From Elmis aenea (Eukaryota; Arthropoda; Insecta; Coleoptera; Elmidae): a DNA stretch of 64,000 nucleotides. Below, one piece after another: positions 23,290-34,579 of the stretch. The DNA is taken from assembly GCA_947652605.1 (NCBI GenBank), contig CANTFG010000153.1, positions 1-64,000 of the forward strand. Direction: 5' to 3'. Position 1 is the first letter of the stretch, and each line of letters begins with the position of its first letter. The notes beneath the pieces are model-generated. The model was not told the origin of the DNA, did not search any database, and worked only from the letters and a program-made list of their open reading frames with translations. The position numbers and the translations under genes are program-made.

Positions 23290-23511
23290 TCCTAAGAGAT
23301 AATATTATCTGTCAGAGAAATATTAAAAACTCCAGACCTGAATACCACAAGAAAATACTGAAATAATTTGAACTTTTGCGTAATTTCGCTGCGTGTTTCA
23401 GGACGGGTTACGGTCAGTAGAGCTTGAAGGGTCACTTGTTGCGAATTCTGATCATGCGAGCGGCATGTAATTTGTTATCATTTAAGTGCTTGACCCAAGC
23501 AGGCTGTGGTC

Positions 23512-23733
23512 AGTCATATCCTCGTCTTCCGACAGTCCGACGTTGGTGCCTTTAATAGCGTCTCGACGATTAGTGTTTCATCAGTGTTTAGTATGCAACA
23601 GAAGAAGAACACTCAATGAAACTGTTGATAGTCGTCAATAAAACGTTGACAAACTGTTTGTTCCCGTCTTTAATCGAGTGATTCGTGTTGAGATTAATTC
23701 GTTTATGAGTGAGACCGTACGAACCGACAAAAA
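23512..23733 (+). promoter_or_regulatory. Candidate promoter and noncoding first exon of Indy
   Basis: An Inr-like TCAGTC sits at 23510-23515, in a less AT-rich stretch that is not part of any repeat recognised here. It is followed by about 220 bp ending at a plausible donor, AAAAA|GTACGT, at 23733/23734. The Indy exon A acceptor at 28821-28822 requires an upstream exon, and this is the only low-repeat candidate I see in the preceding 5 kb. No TATA box was found. This is a prediction only; other positions, including upstream of the window, are possible. Confidence 0.25.
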
Positions 23734-23840
23734 GTACGTATTTTTTGCAAGTTTAAATTGGTGATATCGATGAACTGAGCTTATTTAATTAAGGGTGCGA
23801 TTTACCAAGGAAATATTTAAAAAAACATGTGCATTAAAAC

Positions 23841-25301
23841 CAGGGATGGAAAACGTAACGTAACGATACCCGATAACGTTATAATAACGATTCAATTATA
23901 ATTTTTTATATAATAACGATATTTTAATAACGTTATAATAACCGATAACGTTTCATTAAAAGTTATTTTGTATCGTTATTCTCTATAAATTAAATTTTTA
24001 TATGGCGATCTTTTTATTTTCAGAAGATATAATATTTTGTTTGTATTTTTGAAATTAAAATGAAAATAAAATATCCCAACGTAATTTTGTACTATTTTTT
24101 AAATTTACATTTACAGATCCCAAAAATAATTTCAGAGTTACAAATAAAAATTATTTATAAACAGCATGTTTCTTAAATAATGCGTAAAAAATCGGGAGGT
24201 GATTCATTATCGAAAATTAAGAGAGGTCTTTCACATACAATTCTTTTCTTTAGGGTCTTCTTTCGGAGTTACACCCCCCTAAAGGGTATCGGTAAAATTG
24301 GGTTTTTATTTTATTTCTCAAATTTGGATAAATGTAGGAGAATGATATTCGTTAGATGTTAGATGTTTTATACTTATTAAAAGGTTTCCCATAGTAATAT
24401 TTTCAATCATCTCCCACCTCCACAGGGGGCTGAAAAGTGCGACCCCTGTTGGTGTTTTATCAGAACTTTTTAGTGGGTTGAAATCTAGCAATTTAATTTT
24501 TTTTTTGGAAACGTCATTTATTTAGAAGTTTTTTTTATTCTTTAATTTTTCTCGTTAAACCTAGTATTTGAGTAAAAAATCATGTGATTGAACATGAACC
24601 ATCAAATATTGCAATATAAAACGATTCATTTTGGTGATTACCATGGTTTGATTATGTTCATATTGGGTAGAAGTGACGGGTGTAATTCATTTTGACGTTT
24701 ACGCGGCGACAACGCTAAAACGCCTGTCAATTCTACCCAATATGAACATAAACATCATATTCACTCATTTAATTTTTTACTCATAACTGTAGGATTTACG
24801 AGAAAAACTAAAGAATAAGAAAAGTTTCTAAATAAATCAAACTAACAAAAAAAATAATTTAAATTGCAAAATTTTAACTCACCAAAAAGTCTGATTAAAA
24901 AACCAACAGGGGTTGCACTTTTCAGCCCCCTGTGAAGGTGGTACATGATTAAAAATATTACTATGGGAAACCTTTTAATAAGTATAAAACATCTACATTT
25001 AACTAAATTTGAGAAATAAAATAAAAACCTAATTTTACCGCTCCTTTTTAGGGGGGTGTAACTCCCAAAGGAAACGTCTAAGGAAAAAAAATATAAAAGA
25101 CACCACTTAATTTTCGATAAGTAATCACCTCCCGATTTTTTTCGCATTATTTAAGAAACACCCTGTGTATCATAATTTATGTAACGTTATATAACATAAC
25201 AATTCATTTTTTTAATGTTATTTATAACGTTATGTAACGAAAACAAATGATAAATAACGTTATACAATAACGTAACGATTTAAAACGTTATTCCATCCCT
25301 G
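23841..25301. mobile_element. Composite hAT element carrying a foldback, copy 1
   Basis: The ends CAGGGATGGAAAACGTAACG and AACGTTATTCCATCCCTG are flanked by a perfect 8-bp duplication ATTAAAAC (23833-23840, 25302-25309). The outer zones are made of iterated AACGTTAT. Its interior, about 24166-25165, is itself a near-perfect palindrome whose right end reads GAAACACCCTG, like the CAGGGTG foldbacks. The same composite occurs at 29580-30712 and 48486-49484. Confidence 0.9.
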
Positions 25302-25309
25302 ATTAAAAC

Positions 25310-25844
25310 GAATAATTTGTGCATGAAATAAATAAATAATAACAATAGCCAATTGTTCTGTGTGGCTCAAGTCCAGGGTGGTATCAAGAATTAAAGAACA
25401 ATATTTCGACTCTTAACTATTTCTAAAATATTTTGTTTTACGGCTTCAGAAACAATATGAATGTTTTCATTTCATTTCTTTTTATCTAAATAATTAGTAT
25501 AATTCGTTGTTGTGATGTTTGGATACGTTTTCAATTTCGTATAATCTAGTTGTGTTGAATCAATCGGAACATTTTTTATTACTTGACGACATTTTAAGTT
25601 CGCTATATTTTGAACTGTTTTCAATCAAGATAACCGTATTTATTAGTAAGTTGCGTATGTTGATCATTAAATATTTTACAATGATAACAAAAAACCGTTT
25701 ATCGCGATTTTGAATAAACGAAATAACCTCTTGTAAGTTTTTCTCCATTTGGTAACAATCGATAAAAATATGAAAATATGATTATCGTCTATTACTTGAC
25801 GAGAACAATTTTTAACTAAACAATCTCTAATTTTTATGGTAATA
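25310..25844. other. Unassigned AT-rich sequence
   Basis: Overlapping opposed short frames at 25519-25748 have no motif; no feature is supported. Confidence 0.4.
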
Positions 25845-25846
25845 TA

Positions 25847-27668
25847 CAGGGTGATTGATTAGGACCGGTCATTAAAAATATATGAAGAATAAAAAAGGGT
25901 ATTGATCTGAAATTTTGGTTATGACCGTAATGGCATCTGATCTGTTTATTGAAAATATTTTCAAGACGGCGACACTTCCTGAAATACCAGAAGCTGACGT
26001 CTACTTTCTTATTTCAAACACAATGGTCTATTTTTTATTGCGTATTTGGATTTAATACGTTATTTTAGAGGGACTTTTGATAGCATTCGCTATACCTAAG
26101 TGCAGTAGTTTTTTATATTTTTGGACTTTTTTGATTTTTTTTTTAATTGTCATCGTGATACTTAATATTATCTACCGCCGCAATTTTTGAAGAAAAAACG
26201 CTTAGATTTAGACCATGCCTAGAAGAAACCTTGGAGTCCATCCTGGAATTTTTGCAATCGATGCATTACTTACAGGGTGTCCAAAATTTAATTTTCTTTT
26301 AATACAACTTCAGACCAGTAAAACTCGTTTTTTTCAAATACAATGCCCAAACTTTTTTTTCATTTTCTAATGCAAAGTTACATTCTGCAATATTTTTCGA
26401 GTTAAGAATTTTTGATATAAGGTTAAGAGAAATTGCAACATTTTTAAATTGTAGGCCTTGGAAATGACGACAAATGCCAATATTAATAACCGTCAGCCAC
26501 TTTTATTGCGTTTGTCAGAAGTATCCATAAAAATGAAATACCAAGTGTATCCAAACACGGACATTTTGAATTTATTTTACATTCATAGACAATATCACAA
26601 AGTTATTGAAAGTGCGAACGAATAGTTTTTAATGTAGCTTGTACAATGTATACAGCATAGTATGTTAAACTCGAGTCTTGCGCTGCCGATCGAATTGACC
26701 GCTGAGGATGGTCAATAAAACATCCCAGGTTGTTAACTTCGTTAGTTTCATTATTTATCACACACTTAGGTCGAATACTAGCAGATTTCACTCTTTTAAA
26801 TTGCAAAAAAATGGATTCTATTCATCAAAATTTCTGTCTGGTCAAATAAGGATAGCTCACACTGAACACACGGCAAGTTCTTTCAATAATCTTGTGACAT
26901 TCTTCGTGAATATAAAATCAGTTGAAAATATTCATGTTTGAATACTCTTGATTTTCCATTTTCATGAATACTTCAGACAAACGCAATAAAAGTGGTTTAC
27001 AGTTATTAATATTGGCGTTTGTTGTCATTTCCAAGGCTTACTATTTAAAAATGTTGCAATTTCTCTTAACTTTATCAAAAATTCTTTGTAACTCGAAAAT
27101 TGTTGCAGATATGTATAGGAAACGCTAATACAGATTGATGCAGAATGTAATTTTGCATTAGAAAATGAAAAAAAAGTTTGGGCATTTTATTTGAAAAAAA
27201 AATGAGTTTTAGTGGTCTGAAGTTGTATTAAAAGAAAATTTTGGACACCCTGTAAGTAATGCAAAAATTTCAGGATGTACTCCAAGGTTTCTTCTAGGCA
27301 TGGTCTAAATCTAAGCGTTTTTTCTTCAAAAATGGCGGCGTTAGATAATATTAAGCATCACGATGAAAATTAAAAAAAATCGCAAAAAGTCCAAAAATCT
27401 AAAAAACTACTGCACTTAGGTATAGGGAATGCTGTTAAAAGTCCCACTAAAATTACGTGTTAAATCCAAAACTGCAATAAAAAATGGACCATTGTATTTG
27501 AAATAAGAAAGTAGACGTCAACTTCCGGTATTTCCCGAAGTGTTGCAATCTAGAAAATATTTTCATTAAACAGATCATAAGCCATTATGGTCATAACCAA
27601 AATTTCACATCAATACGGTTTTTCATTCTTCATATATTTTTAATGCCCGGTCCCAATCAATCACCCTG
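25847..27668. mobile_element. Foldback element, 1,822 bp, with transposase fragment in loop
   Basis: The left end CAGGGTGATTGATTAGGACC and right end GGTCCCAATCAATCACCCTG are nearly perfect inverses. TA flanks both sides (25845-25846, 27669-27670). The arms are about 700 bp. Each arm also contains an internal CAGGGTGTCCAAAATTT border (about 26275, and inverted near 27250), as if one foldback were nested exactly inside another. The loop at 26560-26960 holds a mariner-like transposase fragment. Confidence 0.88.
26603..26806 (-). pseudogene. Mariner-like transposase helix-turn-helix fragment
   Basis: The minus-strand frame reads NNETNEVNNLGCFIDHP, then QRSIRSAAQDSSLTYYAVYI, then IRSHFQ and a stop. 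This matches the layout of the DNA-binding helix-turn-helix region of Tc1/mariner-like transposases (P.RSIR.AA...L....V). Upstream, to about 26930, a damaged frame with CRVFSVSYPYLTRQKF looks like the preceding segment of such proteins, broken by two stops. The catalytic domain is absent. It lies in the loop of a TA-flanked foldback, the only coding trace in that group, and supports a mariner-like origin. The call rests on motif resemblance only. Confidence 0.5.
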
Positions 27669-27670
27669 TA

Positions 27671-27986
27671 TTTTGGCCAAGTACTTGAAGCGCTACTATT
27701 AAAGTAGACAGTTAATTCGAAGTTTCGCGTTCATTGAATCAGAATCCAAATTTTCTTTAACTGCAACACTTCTGTAGACATTATGGTGTGGTTCGTTTTA
27801 TCATTATTAGATATATCAGATTCATCAAACTTATTTATGTTGTACTACTTTTCATTCTTTATACATATATACAAAGGTATAATTTTAAACTTTACTTTTT
27901 ATATGTGATGTATTTGATTTCTTCTGTCTTATTATTCTTTATACTGTAATAAATGTATATAATTACTAAAATGTTGTACATGTACA
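27671..27986. other. Unassigned sequence
   Basis: Upstream intergenic or intronic AT-rich sequence with no supported feature. Confidence 0.4.
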
Positions 27987-27988
27987 TA

Positions 27989-28715
27989 CAGGGTGGGCAA
28001 ATTTCGATGTATTAATAGGGAATCTCGATAACTATAAGAGGTATCAAAAAACGGACCGCGCATCCTCGATCTAAAAATTGGTTATCGTCTTTTGTTTTCG
28101 AGTTATCGCCGATAACTCGATTTTTTGACTTTTCGTTTTATGACTATATCTCGCTTGTTTATGAAAATAAACGAAAATAATTTTGACGTTCTACAGACAC
28201 TTTTTTGATAAGAATGCAGTGGCGTAGACAATTTTTCAAAAAAAATCGAAATTCGAGTTGTGACTGTATTTTTTTAAATGGAACCTATAGTTGGCTATGA
28301 TCTATTTAAATTCCTTATTCCAAATATATAAGGGTTGATGACAAAAAAATAAGGAATTTAAATAAGTCATAGCCAACTATGACTTCTATTTAAAAAAATA
28401 CAACTTTGTCACAACTCGAATTTCGACTTTTTTTTGAAAAATTGTCTACGCCACTGCATTCTTATCCAAAAAGTGCCTGTAGAACGTCAAAATTATTTTC
28501 GTTTATTTTTATAAACAAGCGAGATATAGTCATAAAACGAAAAGTCGAAAAATCGAGTTATCGGCGATAACTCGAAAACAAAAGACGATAACCAATTTTA
28601 GTTTTCACCATCAACTTTTTCTCGAAAAAAGAGATCGAGGATGCGAGGTTCGTTTTTTGATACCACTTATAGTTACCGAGATTCCCTATTAAAACATGGA
28701 AATTTTCCCACCCTG
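27989..28715. mobile_element. Foldback element, 727 bp, just upstream of Indy exon A
   Basis: The ends CAGGGTGGGCAAATTTC and GAAATTTTCCCACCCTG are inverse with an indel-level difference. TA flanks both sides (27987-27988, 28716-28717). The arms of about 340 bp are nearly identical, meeting at about 28340; the right arm carries an extra segment of about 30 bp near 28600. A central module is shared with the foldback 15681-16353. Only 107 bp separates it from the splice acceptor of exon A. Confidence 0.9.
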
Positions 28716-28822
28716 TACATTCAGGGGAGGGGGCGTTTTTTTAATGTTTGCACAAAGGCGGCTCATATGCACGCAGCGGCCCTGCTAATCCCAATAGTAA
28801 TGCATTCATTTTTTTTTTGCAG

Positions 28823-29545
28823 TGAGGACTTTGCACGAAATACAGCAAGCCATGGCTACCGCAACGCAACTTTTAGTGAAAGCTTTGGCGATGTACTGGA
28901 GGTCCATCTTCGTCGTAGTGTATCCTCTGGTGCTACTTCCAGTATTCTTAACAGACAATACAGCGGCTATGAGATGTTTCTACGTAGTTCTTCTTATGGC
29001 GGGATTTTGGGTATCGGAAGCGTTACCCCTGCCCGTCACTGCCCTAATACCAATGGTGCTATTTCCCTTGATGGGAATTTTAGACTCTGAAAAGACATCT
29101 TTGTGTTACTTAAAAGAAACGAACATGATGTTCGTCGGCGGCTTAATAATCGCGATAGCTGTGGAACATTGTAATCTGCATAAAAGGGTGGCGTTGGCTG
29201 TTATCCTGTTAGTTGGATGCAGCCCGCGGCGCTTAAATTTCGGTTTAGTGGCTGTCACCATGTTCGTGTCCATGTGGATATCCAACACGGCCGCCGTAGC
29301 TATGATGTGTCCAATCATTGAAGCTACTCTCAAGGAACTGGACGCTCAGGGAATCGGAAAATTGTACGAAAACACGCCAGATAAAGATGATGAGCAGGGA
29401 GAAACAGGAGAAACACCACCAAAAACGCACGAACAGTTGAGGCCCAGCAAAACTACCATCTGTTACTTTTTGAGTGTGGCGTATGCTTCAACTATTGGAG
29501 GCCTTGGCACTGTCGTGGGAAGTGGTACCAACTTAACATTCAAAG
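28823..29545 (+). CDS. Indy: Indy/SLC13 di-/tricarboxylate transporter, coding exon A
   Basis: The product is a sodium-coupled or Indy-type citrate/dicarboxylate carrier of the SLC13 family, acting at the plasma membrane. The acceptor is TTTTTTTTGCAG at 28822 and the donor is CAAAG|GTAAGC. The first in-frame ATG is at 28852, with Kozak-like context GCCATGG, and starts [20 protein letters not shown]. The frame is also open upstream of it to the acceptor, so an upstream start cannot be excluded. Residues 1-231 include hydrophobic segments from about residue 17, the conserved [14 protein letters not shown] (54-67), CSPRRLNFG (123-131), the first SNT signature [16 protein letters not shown] (141-156) and the substrate/sodium loop [12 protein letters not shown] (219-230). 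It is far less AT-rich than its surroundings. It ends in phase 1 before a 5,034-bp intron filled with transposons. Confidence 0.95.
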
Positions 29546-29579
29546 GTAAGCACACTTGACATAAATTAAGGCTTTAAAT

Positions 29580-30712
29580 CAGGGATGGAATAACGTTTTA
29601 AATCGTTACGTTATTGTATAACGTTATTTATTATTTGTTTTCGTTACATAACGTTATAAATAACGTCAAAAAAATGAATTGTTATGTTATATAACGTTAC
29701 ATAAATTATGATTCTTCAATAATGCGAAAAAATTCTGTAGGTGATTCCTTATCGAAATATAAAAGGGGTGTTTCATATAATTTTTTTTCCTTTAGGGCCT
29801 CCTTTCGGAGTTACACCCCCCTAAAGGGGATCGGTAAAATTGGGTTTTTATTTTATTTCTCAAATTTGTATGTATGTAGGAAACTGATATTTAATACTTA
29901 TTAAAAGGTTTCCCATAGTAATATTTGTAATCATCTCCCACCTTCACAGGGGGCTGAAAAGTGCGACCCCTGTTGTTTTTTTTTTATCAGAACGTTTTGG
30001 TGGGTTGAAATCTAGCAATTTAATTTTTTTTTGAAAACTTGATTTATTTAGAAGTTTCTTTTATTCTTTAACTGTTCTCGTTAAACCTACAGTTTTTGAG
30101 TAAAAAATTATATGAATGAACATGATCCATCAAATATTCCAATATAAAACGATTCATTTTGGTGGTTACCATGATTTGTTTATATTCATATTGGATAGAA
30201 GTGACGGGTGTAATTCATTTTGATGTTTACGCGGCGACAACGCTAAAACGCCCGTCAATTCTACCCAATATGAACATAAACATCATATTCACTCATTTAA
30301 TTTTGTACTCAAAACTGTAGGATTTACGAGAAAAACTAAAGAATAAAAAAATTCTAAATAAATCAAACTAACAAAAATAATTTTAATTGCAAAATTTCAA
30401 CTCCACAAAGAGTTCTGATTAAAAAACCATCAGCGGTCGCACTTATCAGCCCCCTATGAAAGTGGAAGATGAAATATTTTATTTTCATTTTAATTTCTAA
30501 AATACTAACAAAATATTATATCTTCTGAAAATAAAAAGATCACCATATAAAAATTTAATTTATAGAGAATAACGATACAAAATAACTTTTAACGAAACGT
30601 TATCGGTTAGTATAACGTTATAAAAATATCGTTACGTTATTGTATAAAAAATTACAATTGAATCGTTATTATAACGTTATCGGGTATCGTTACGTTACGT
30701 TTTCCATCCCTG
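29580..30712. mobile_element. Composite hAT element carrying a foldback, copy 2 (inverted)
   Basis: The ends CAGGGATGGAATAACG and CGTTTTCCATCCCTG are flanked by a perfect 8-bp duplication CTTTAAAT (29572-29579, 30713-30720). It is the same composite as 23841-25301 in the opposite orientation, with one foldback arm partly deleted. It lies only 34 bp inside Indy intron 1. Confidence 0.92.
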
Positions 30713-30763
30713 CTTTAAATTCGTTCTGTTTAATGCAACTTTATTCCGGATGTTCACTTACAA

Positions 30764-31035
30764 CAGTGGTTTCCAAACTGTGGGACGCGCCCCCCTAGGG
30801 GGGTGCGAGACTATTATAAGGGGGGCGCGCAGCTGTTACCAAAATGTCATTTTTGAGTACAAACAAACAATAAGAACTTTATTCATACAGAATATGGTAT
30901 ATTGTTTTGTAGCCCATTAAATAATTATTATATTAAACCGTATTTATGAAATTAGATTGATACGAAAAGTGAGGGGGGCGCAATTTTTTTTTATGGAAAA
31001 GGGTGGCGGAGGTACAAAAAGGTTGGAAACCACTG
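30764..31035. mobile_element. hAT MITE (CAGTGGTTTCC family), 272 bp, uninterrupted copy
   Basis: The ends CAGTGGTTTCCAAACTGTGG and AGGTTGGAAACCACTG are flanked by a perfect 8-bp duplication ACTTACAA (30756-30763, 31036-31043). GGGGCGCGC tracts lie near the left end and GGGGGGCGC near the right. It is the clean relative of 2259-3552 in inverse orientation and serves as the reference for nested insertions there. Confidence 0.94.
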
Positions 31036-31285
31036 ACTTACAAGCTCGAACATGGGAGTTTCACTTTGTTTTAAAAGTTTTCGTGGATTTCTGCTCGCCA
31101 ATTCAACTAAGGTAAAAGATTATGCTATCAATAGAAAGATAAAATCTTATGGTACTAGTGTTACGACTAAAAAGGTACGATGTTTAGTTTAAAACATCAA
31201 TGTAAAATTTGATGATTTTTTTAATTTGAAAGGCCGCGATTTTCATTAAACGTCAATTTTGACAGATGAAGTAAAACTTTATGTA

Positions 31286-31533
31286 TCGGGTGATCGAAAA
31301 TGACTGATGCCAAGGGTGTTAGGAACTTTATTCGAACGCTTGGTAACCCATAGGGGAAAACCAGTGGCGTAGGAAAACCACACACGAAATGACAGGTCAA
31401 CCTAAACGTCACAGAAAACGAAAATAATACTACGCCACTGATATTCTAGTTTTACACTGCGATACCAACAAAAACATGGTTATTTTATTTTCGGTCTGAA
31501 GTTAGCGGGCATCAGTCATTGTTGATCACCCGA
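31286..31533. mobile_element. TA-flanked MITE with TCGGGTGATC ends, 248 bp
   Basis: The ends TCGGGTGATCGAAAATGACT and its near-inverse are flanked by TA (31284-31285, 31534-31535). The target is known from an empty relative 0.5 kb away: GACAGATGAAGTAAAACTTT occurs at 31261 before the element, and again at 31819, where ATGTATTTG runs on uninterrupted. TA duplication suggests Tc1/mariner-like mobilisation. A larger relative is at 56165-57438. Confidence 0.85.
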
Positions 31534-31569
31534 TATTTGGATTGATTTAATTAACGTCACATCAAACAA

Positions 31570-31985
31570 ATATTCTTCTTAAATACATAAGCAATAATTT
31601 AGCAGTTAGCTTAAACAACTTTTTTCTGCAATCGTCACTAGATTAGCTCAATAAGTACCCAAAAGCGGCTGTATTAATCATTTTTACTGCCGATAGGCAG
31701 TAAAAAAGTAAAATCGGCAGTAAAAAAGTAAAATGCGCTACGCTCATTGGTTGAATTTAGTAAAAGTGGGCGTGCTTTTGTTCAAAGATACATATTTGAC
31801 AGGAGAATGAGAATCTGACAGATGAAGTAAAACTTTATGTATTTGCTTGATTTTTCGCTATTTCTTTGACGATTGCAGAAGTTCGACTTCTTATCACTCG
31901 CGTGGTTATTTGCCTCGACTTCGTCTCGGCAAATAATATCCGCACTCGTGATAAAAAGTCGAACTTTACTGCCTTGGTACATAAA
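31570..31985. repeat. Repeat with 38-bp hairpin arms
   Basis: AGTTCGACTTCTTATCACTC near 31880 pairs with GAGTGCGG/ATAAAAAGTCGAACT near 31965 around a CGACTTCGTC loop. A short tandem GGCAGTAAAAAAGTAAAATC lies at about 31695-31730. It contains the empty-site copy for the MITE at 31286. No coding sequence is recognised. Confidence 0.5.
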
Positions 31986-32355
31986 TAACTATAATTTTTA
32001 TATTTTTAAAAAATTTAAATTAATTTATATTCAAGCAAAAAATACTGGTTAAATTAGCATTGTGTTAAAATTTAAAACAAATTTTCGAGATATTTCCAAA
32101 ACCTACTAAATTTTTCTATTGTATTTTGTATATGCCCCAAAAAACCGCAATAACTCAATAAATATTAATTTAAGGCACAAATGTTTCCATGTAGTTTTAA
32201 AAGATGTAAAAATATATAGGGTGTTTCATTTTTAAAAAAATTGATTTATTCGTGTTTGAAGTGGATCCAACTGGGCCGGGCCTGTGTATTATTTTAAAAT
32301 TTTAACTAGTCAAAAATCACTATAGCCATATTTCGGCTATTTTTTGCAACACGTA
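31986..32355. other. Unassigned intronic sequence
   Basis: Intron 1 sequence. An AGGGTGTTTCATTTT string at about 32219 may be a decayed foldback end; no partner was found. Confidence 0.4.
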
Positions 32356-32357
32356 TA

Positions 32358-34109
32358 CAGAGTGAGTCACGACGGACGCCACAGAGTTTTATGGCCAAAC
32401 GGTATATATTTTCAAACTTTCGTCGCTGTTCGATTATGTAAGTCAATTAAGGGCTACATTTTTAAAATATTTTCAAACGTACAGGGTGCTCCGAAAAAGA
32501 GTGGCATATCAAAGTTATACTTTTTCTTATCAAACACCCTGTATGTTTTTAATTTTTTAAATCCTTACGTCAAAAAATGTAAAAGGTTATATGGGTCTAA
32601 GCTCTAAGGTCAACCGTTTTCGTGAAAATACCATTTTCCTGAAAATACAGTATACTTTAAAAAAATTTCAACATTTAAAAACTTTCAGAAGTCTGAGGAA
32701 ATTCGCTTGGAGATTACATTGACAATAGATTATGTAACACTTTGCACCACCTACATTTTTAGAATATTATACAGGGTGTTTTTTACGCTTGGTCACACTT
32801 GTGAAACTTTAAACATTGATAACTCATTTTTTTTTAAATACAACTACCTATATTTTTTAACACCGTCTTATAGAAAATTTGATTCTCTTTCGAAAACATT
32901 AAGACGGCTTTTCACGTAAAATTGCTATTTTCTGAGATATCGCGATTTTATTGTTAATTATTAGGGCAAAGTAATATTTTCAAGTAGGCTATGAAGGTAG
33001 ACAGCGGTAATTTGAAACAATTGAAGGAAAAAACAAGAAACTTATAATTTTATCGTTTATAGAAAAGTTGTAGTTTTACCATACTTACGTTTAAATAGAG
33101 GTTTCTTAAAATTATTTATGCATTTATTTATTGGACCAGTTATCTTATAATTATTACTAAATCCTATAAACCATTTTTTTGTATGTTTACGATACGACAC
33201 TTGGTTCTACCGTTTTTTTTTTTTATGTAAAATTAGACAAGTCAGTATTAAATTTTTTTAAATCAGCGTTCCGTTCGCGTACCTAATACATTATCAATCG
33301 GGTTTTAGGATTTGGCAAACGATCAAACTACATTATAGGAAAAATATTGTGACCCTAATAAGAAACCTCAATTTAAACGTAAGAATGATAAGACTACAAC
33401 TTTCTTCTAAAAAATGTCAAAATTGCACAGGCAAAACATAAAACTATAACTTTATAGGTTTTTTTCTTTCAATTGTTTCAAATTACCGCTGTCTACCTTC
33501 ATAGCCTACTTGAAAATATTACTTTGCCCTAATAATTAATATATCTCTGAAAATATCAATTTTAGGTGAAAAACAGCCTATATGTTTTCGAAAGAGAATT
33601 AAATTTTCTATAAAATAGTGTGTTGTATTTAAAAAAAAAATGAGTTATCGATGTTTAAAGTTTCACAAGTTTGACCAAGCGTAAAAAACGCCCTGTATAA
33701 TATTTTAAAAATGTAGGTGGTGCAAAGTGTTACATAATCTATTGTCAATGTAATCTCCAAGCGAATTTCTTCAGACTTCTCAAAGTTTTTAAATGTTGAA
33801 AATTTGCGAAAGTACTGTATTTTCATGAAAATGCAGTTTTCACGAAAACAGTTGATCTTAGACCCATATGACCTTTTACATTTTTTGAATTAAATTTAAA
33901 GAGGAATCCAAAAATGTTAAAATATACAGGGTGTTCCATAAGAAAAAGTATAACTTTGATATGCCACTCTTTTTTGGAGCATCCTGTATGTTTGAAAATA
34001 TTTTTAAAATGTAGCCCTTATTGACTTACATAATCTGACGGCGACAGAAGTTAGAAAATATATATCGTTTCGACATAAAACTCTGTGGCGTCCGTCGTGA
34101 CTCACCCTG
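32358..34109. mobile_element. Foldback element with modular nested borders, 1,752 bp
   Basis: The ends CAGAGTGAGTCACGACGGAC and GTCCGTCGTGACTCACCCTG are near-perfect inverses. TA flanks both sides (32356-32357, 34110-34111). The arms are about 800 bp, centred near 33230. Within each arm further borders occur: TACAGGGTGCTCCG (32486), CACCCTGTA (about 32536) and ATACAGGGTGTTTTTTACGC (about 32771), mirrored in the other arm. The module starting at 32771 is homologous to the arms of the palindrome at 37780-41877. Confidence 0.88.
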
Positions 34110-34309
34110 TATGTATAAAGGTTTTTAAAAAGTTAAAAAACGCCCTTTTATATAAAGTCAAGGCCTACTGTAATTTGCATTTAATAAACTATAAGTTTAC
34201 TTCATATTTTAAAACTGAAGGTCGTTAAAAAATTTAAATTTGTTTTGAATTAGGCATAAAAAAGTTTATGAAAAATCTGCGTAACAATTAATTTTATTTT
34301 TATAAATAA

Positions 34310-34488
34310 AGAAGTTATAGTAAATTTTCAAAAACGATGTAGTGCCAAAATGTAAAGTGAAATAAAAATGTTATAAAACAGGCGGGTATATCTCAAAAAA
34401 ATAACCCCAAGAGATCGATATCAGGTTTTCGCTAATTATGTTAACCGAGATACCCCGTAAAACATTCGGATTTGAACCACCCTGTACA
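34310..34488. mobile_element. Half-arm of a CAGGGTG element
   Basis: The segment ends GAACCACCCTG followed by TA at 34489 and matches 5947-6113 over about 165 bp. It lacks an inverted partner and ends only 91 bp before the acceptor of exon B. Confidence 0.55.
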
Positions 34489-34579
34489 CCTTTGTCCACC
34501 AGATAATAGCAATAAATACTTCAAAGATTTTTTCCGTTTGCTTTTAATATGACCTCATGTAAAAATTTTATTTTTGCAG

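Noticed and set aside
28641..29090. 149-codon ORF overlapping Indy exon A
   Set aside because: It is in another frame, starts in the foldback and lacks domain similarity; the SLC13 frame covers the same bases.
32707..33826. Matching ORFs on opposite strands at 32707-32919 and 33629-33826
   Set aside because: They are mirror copies in the arms of the foldback 32358-34109.
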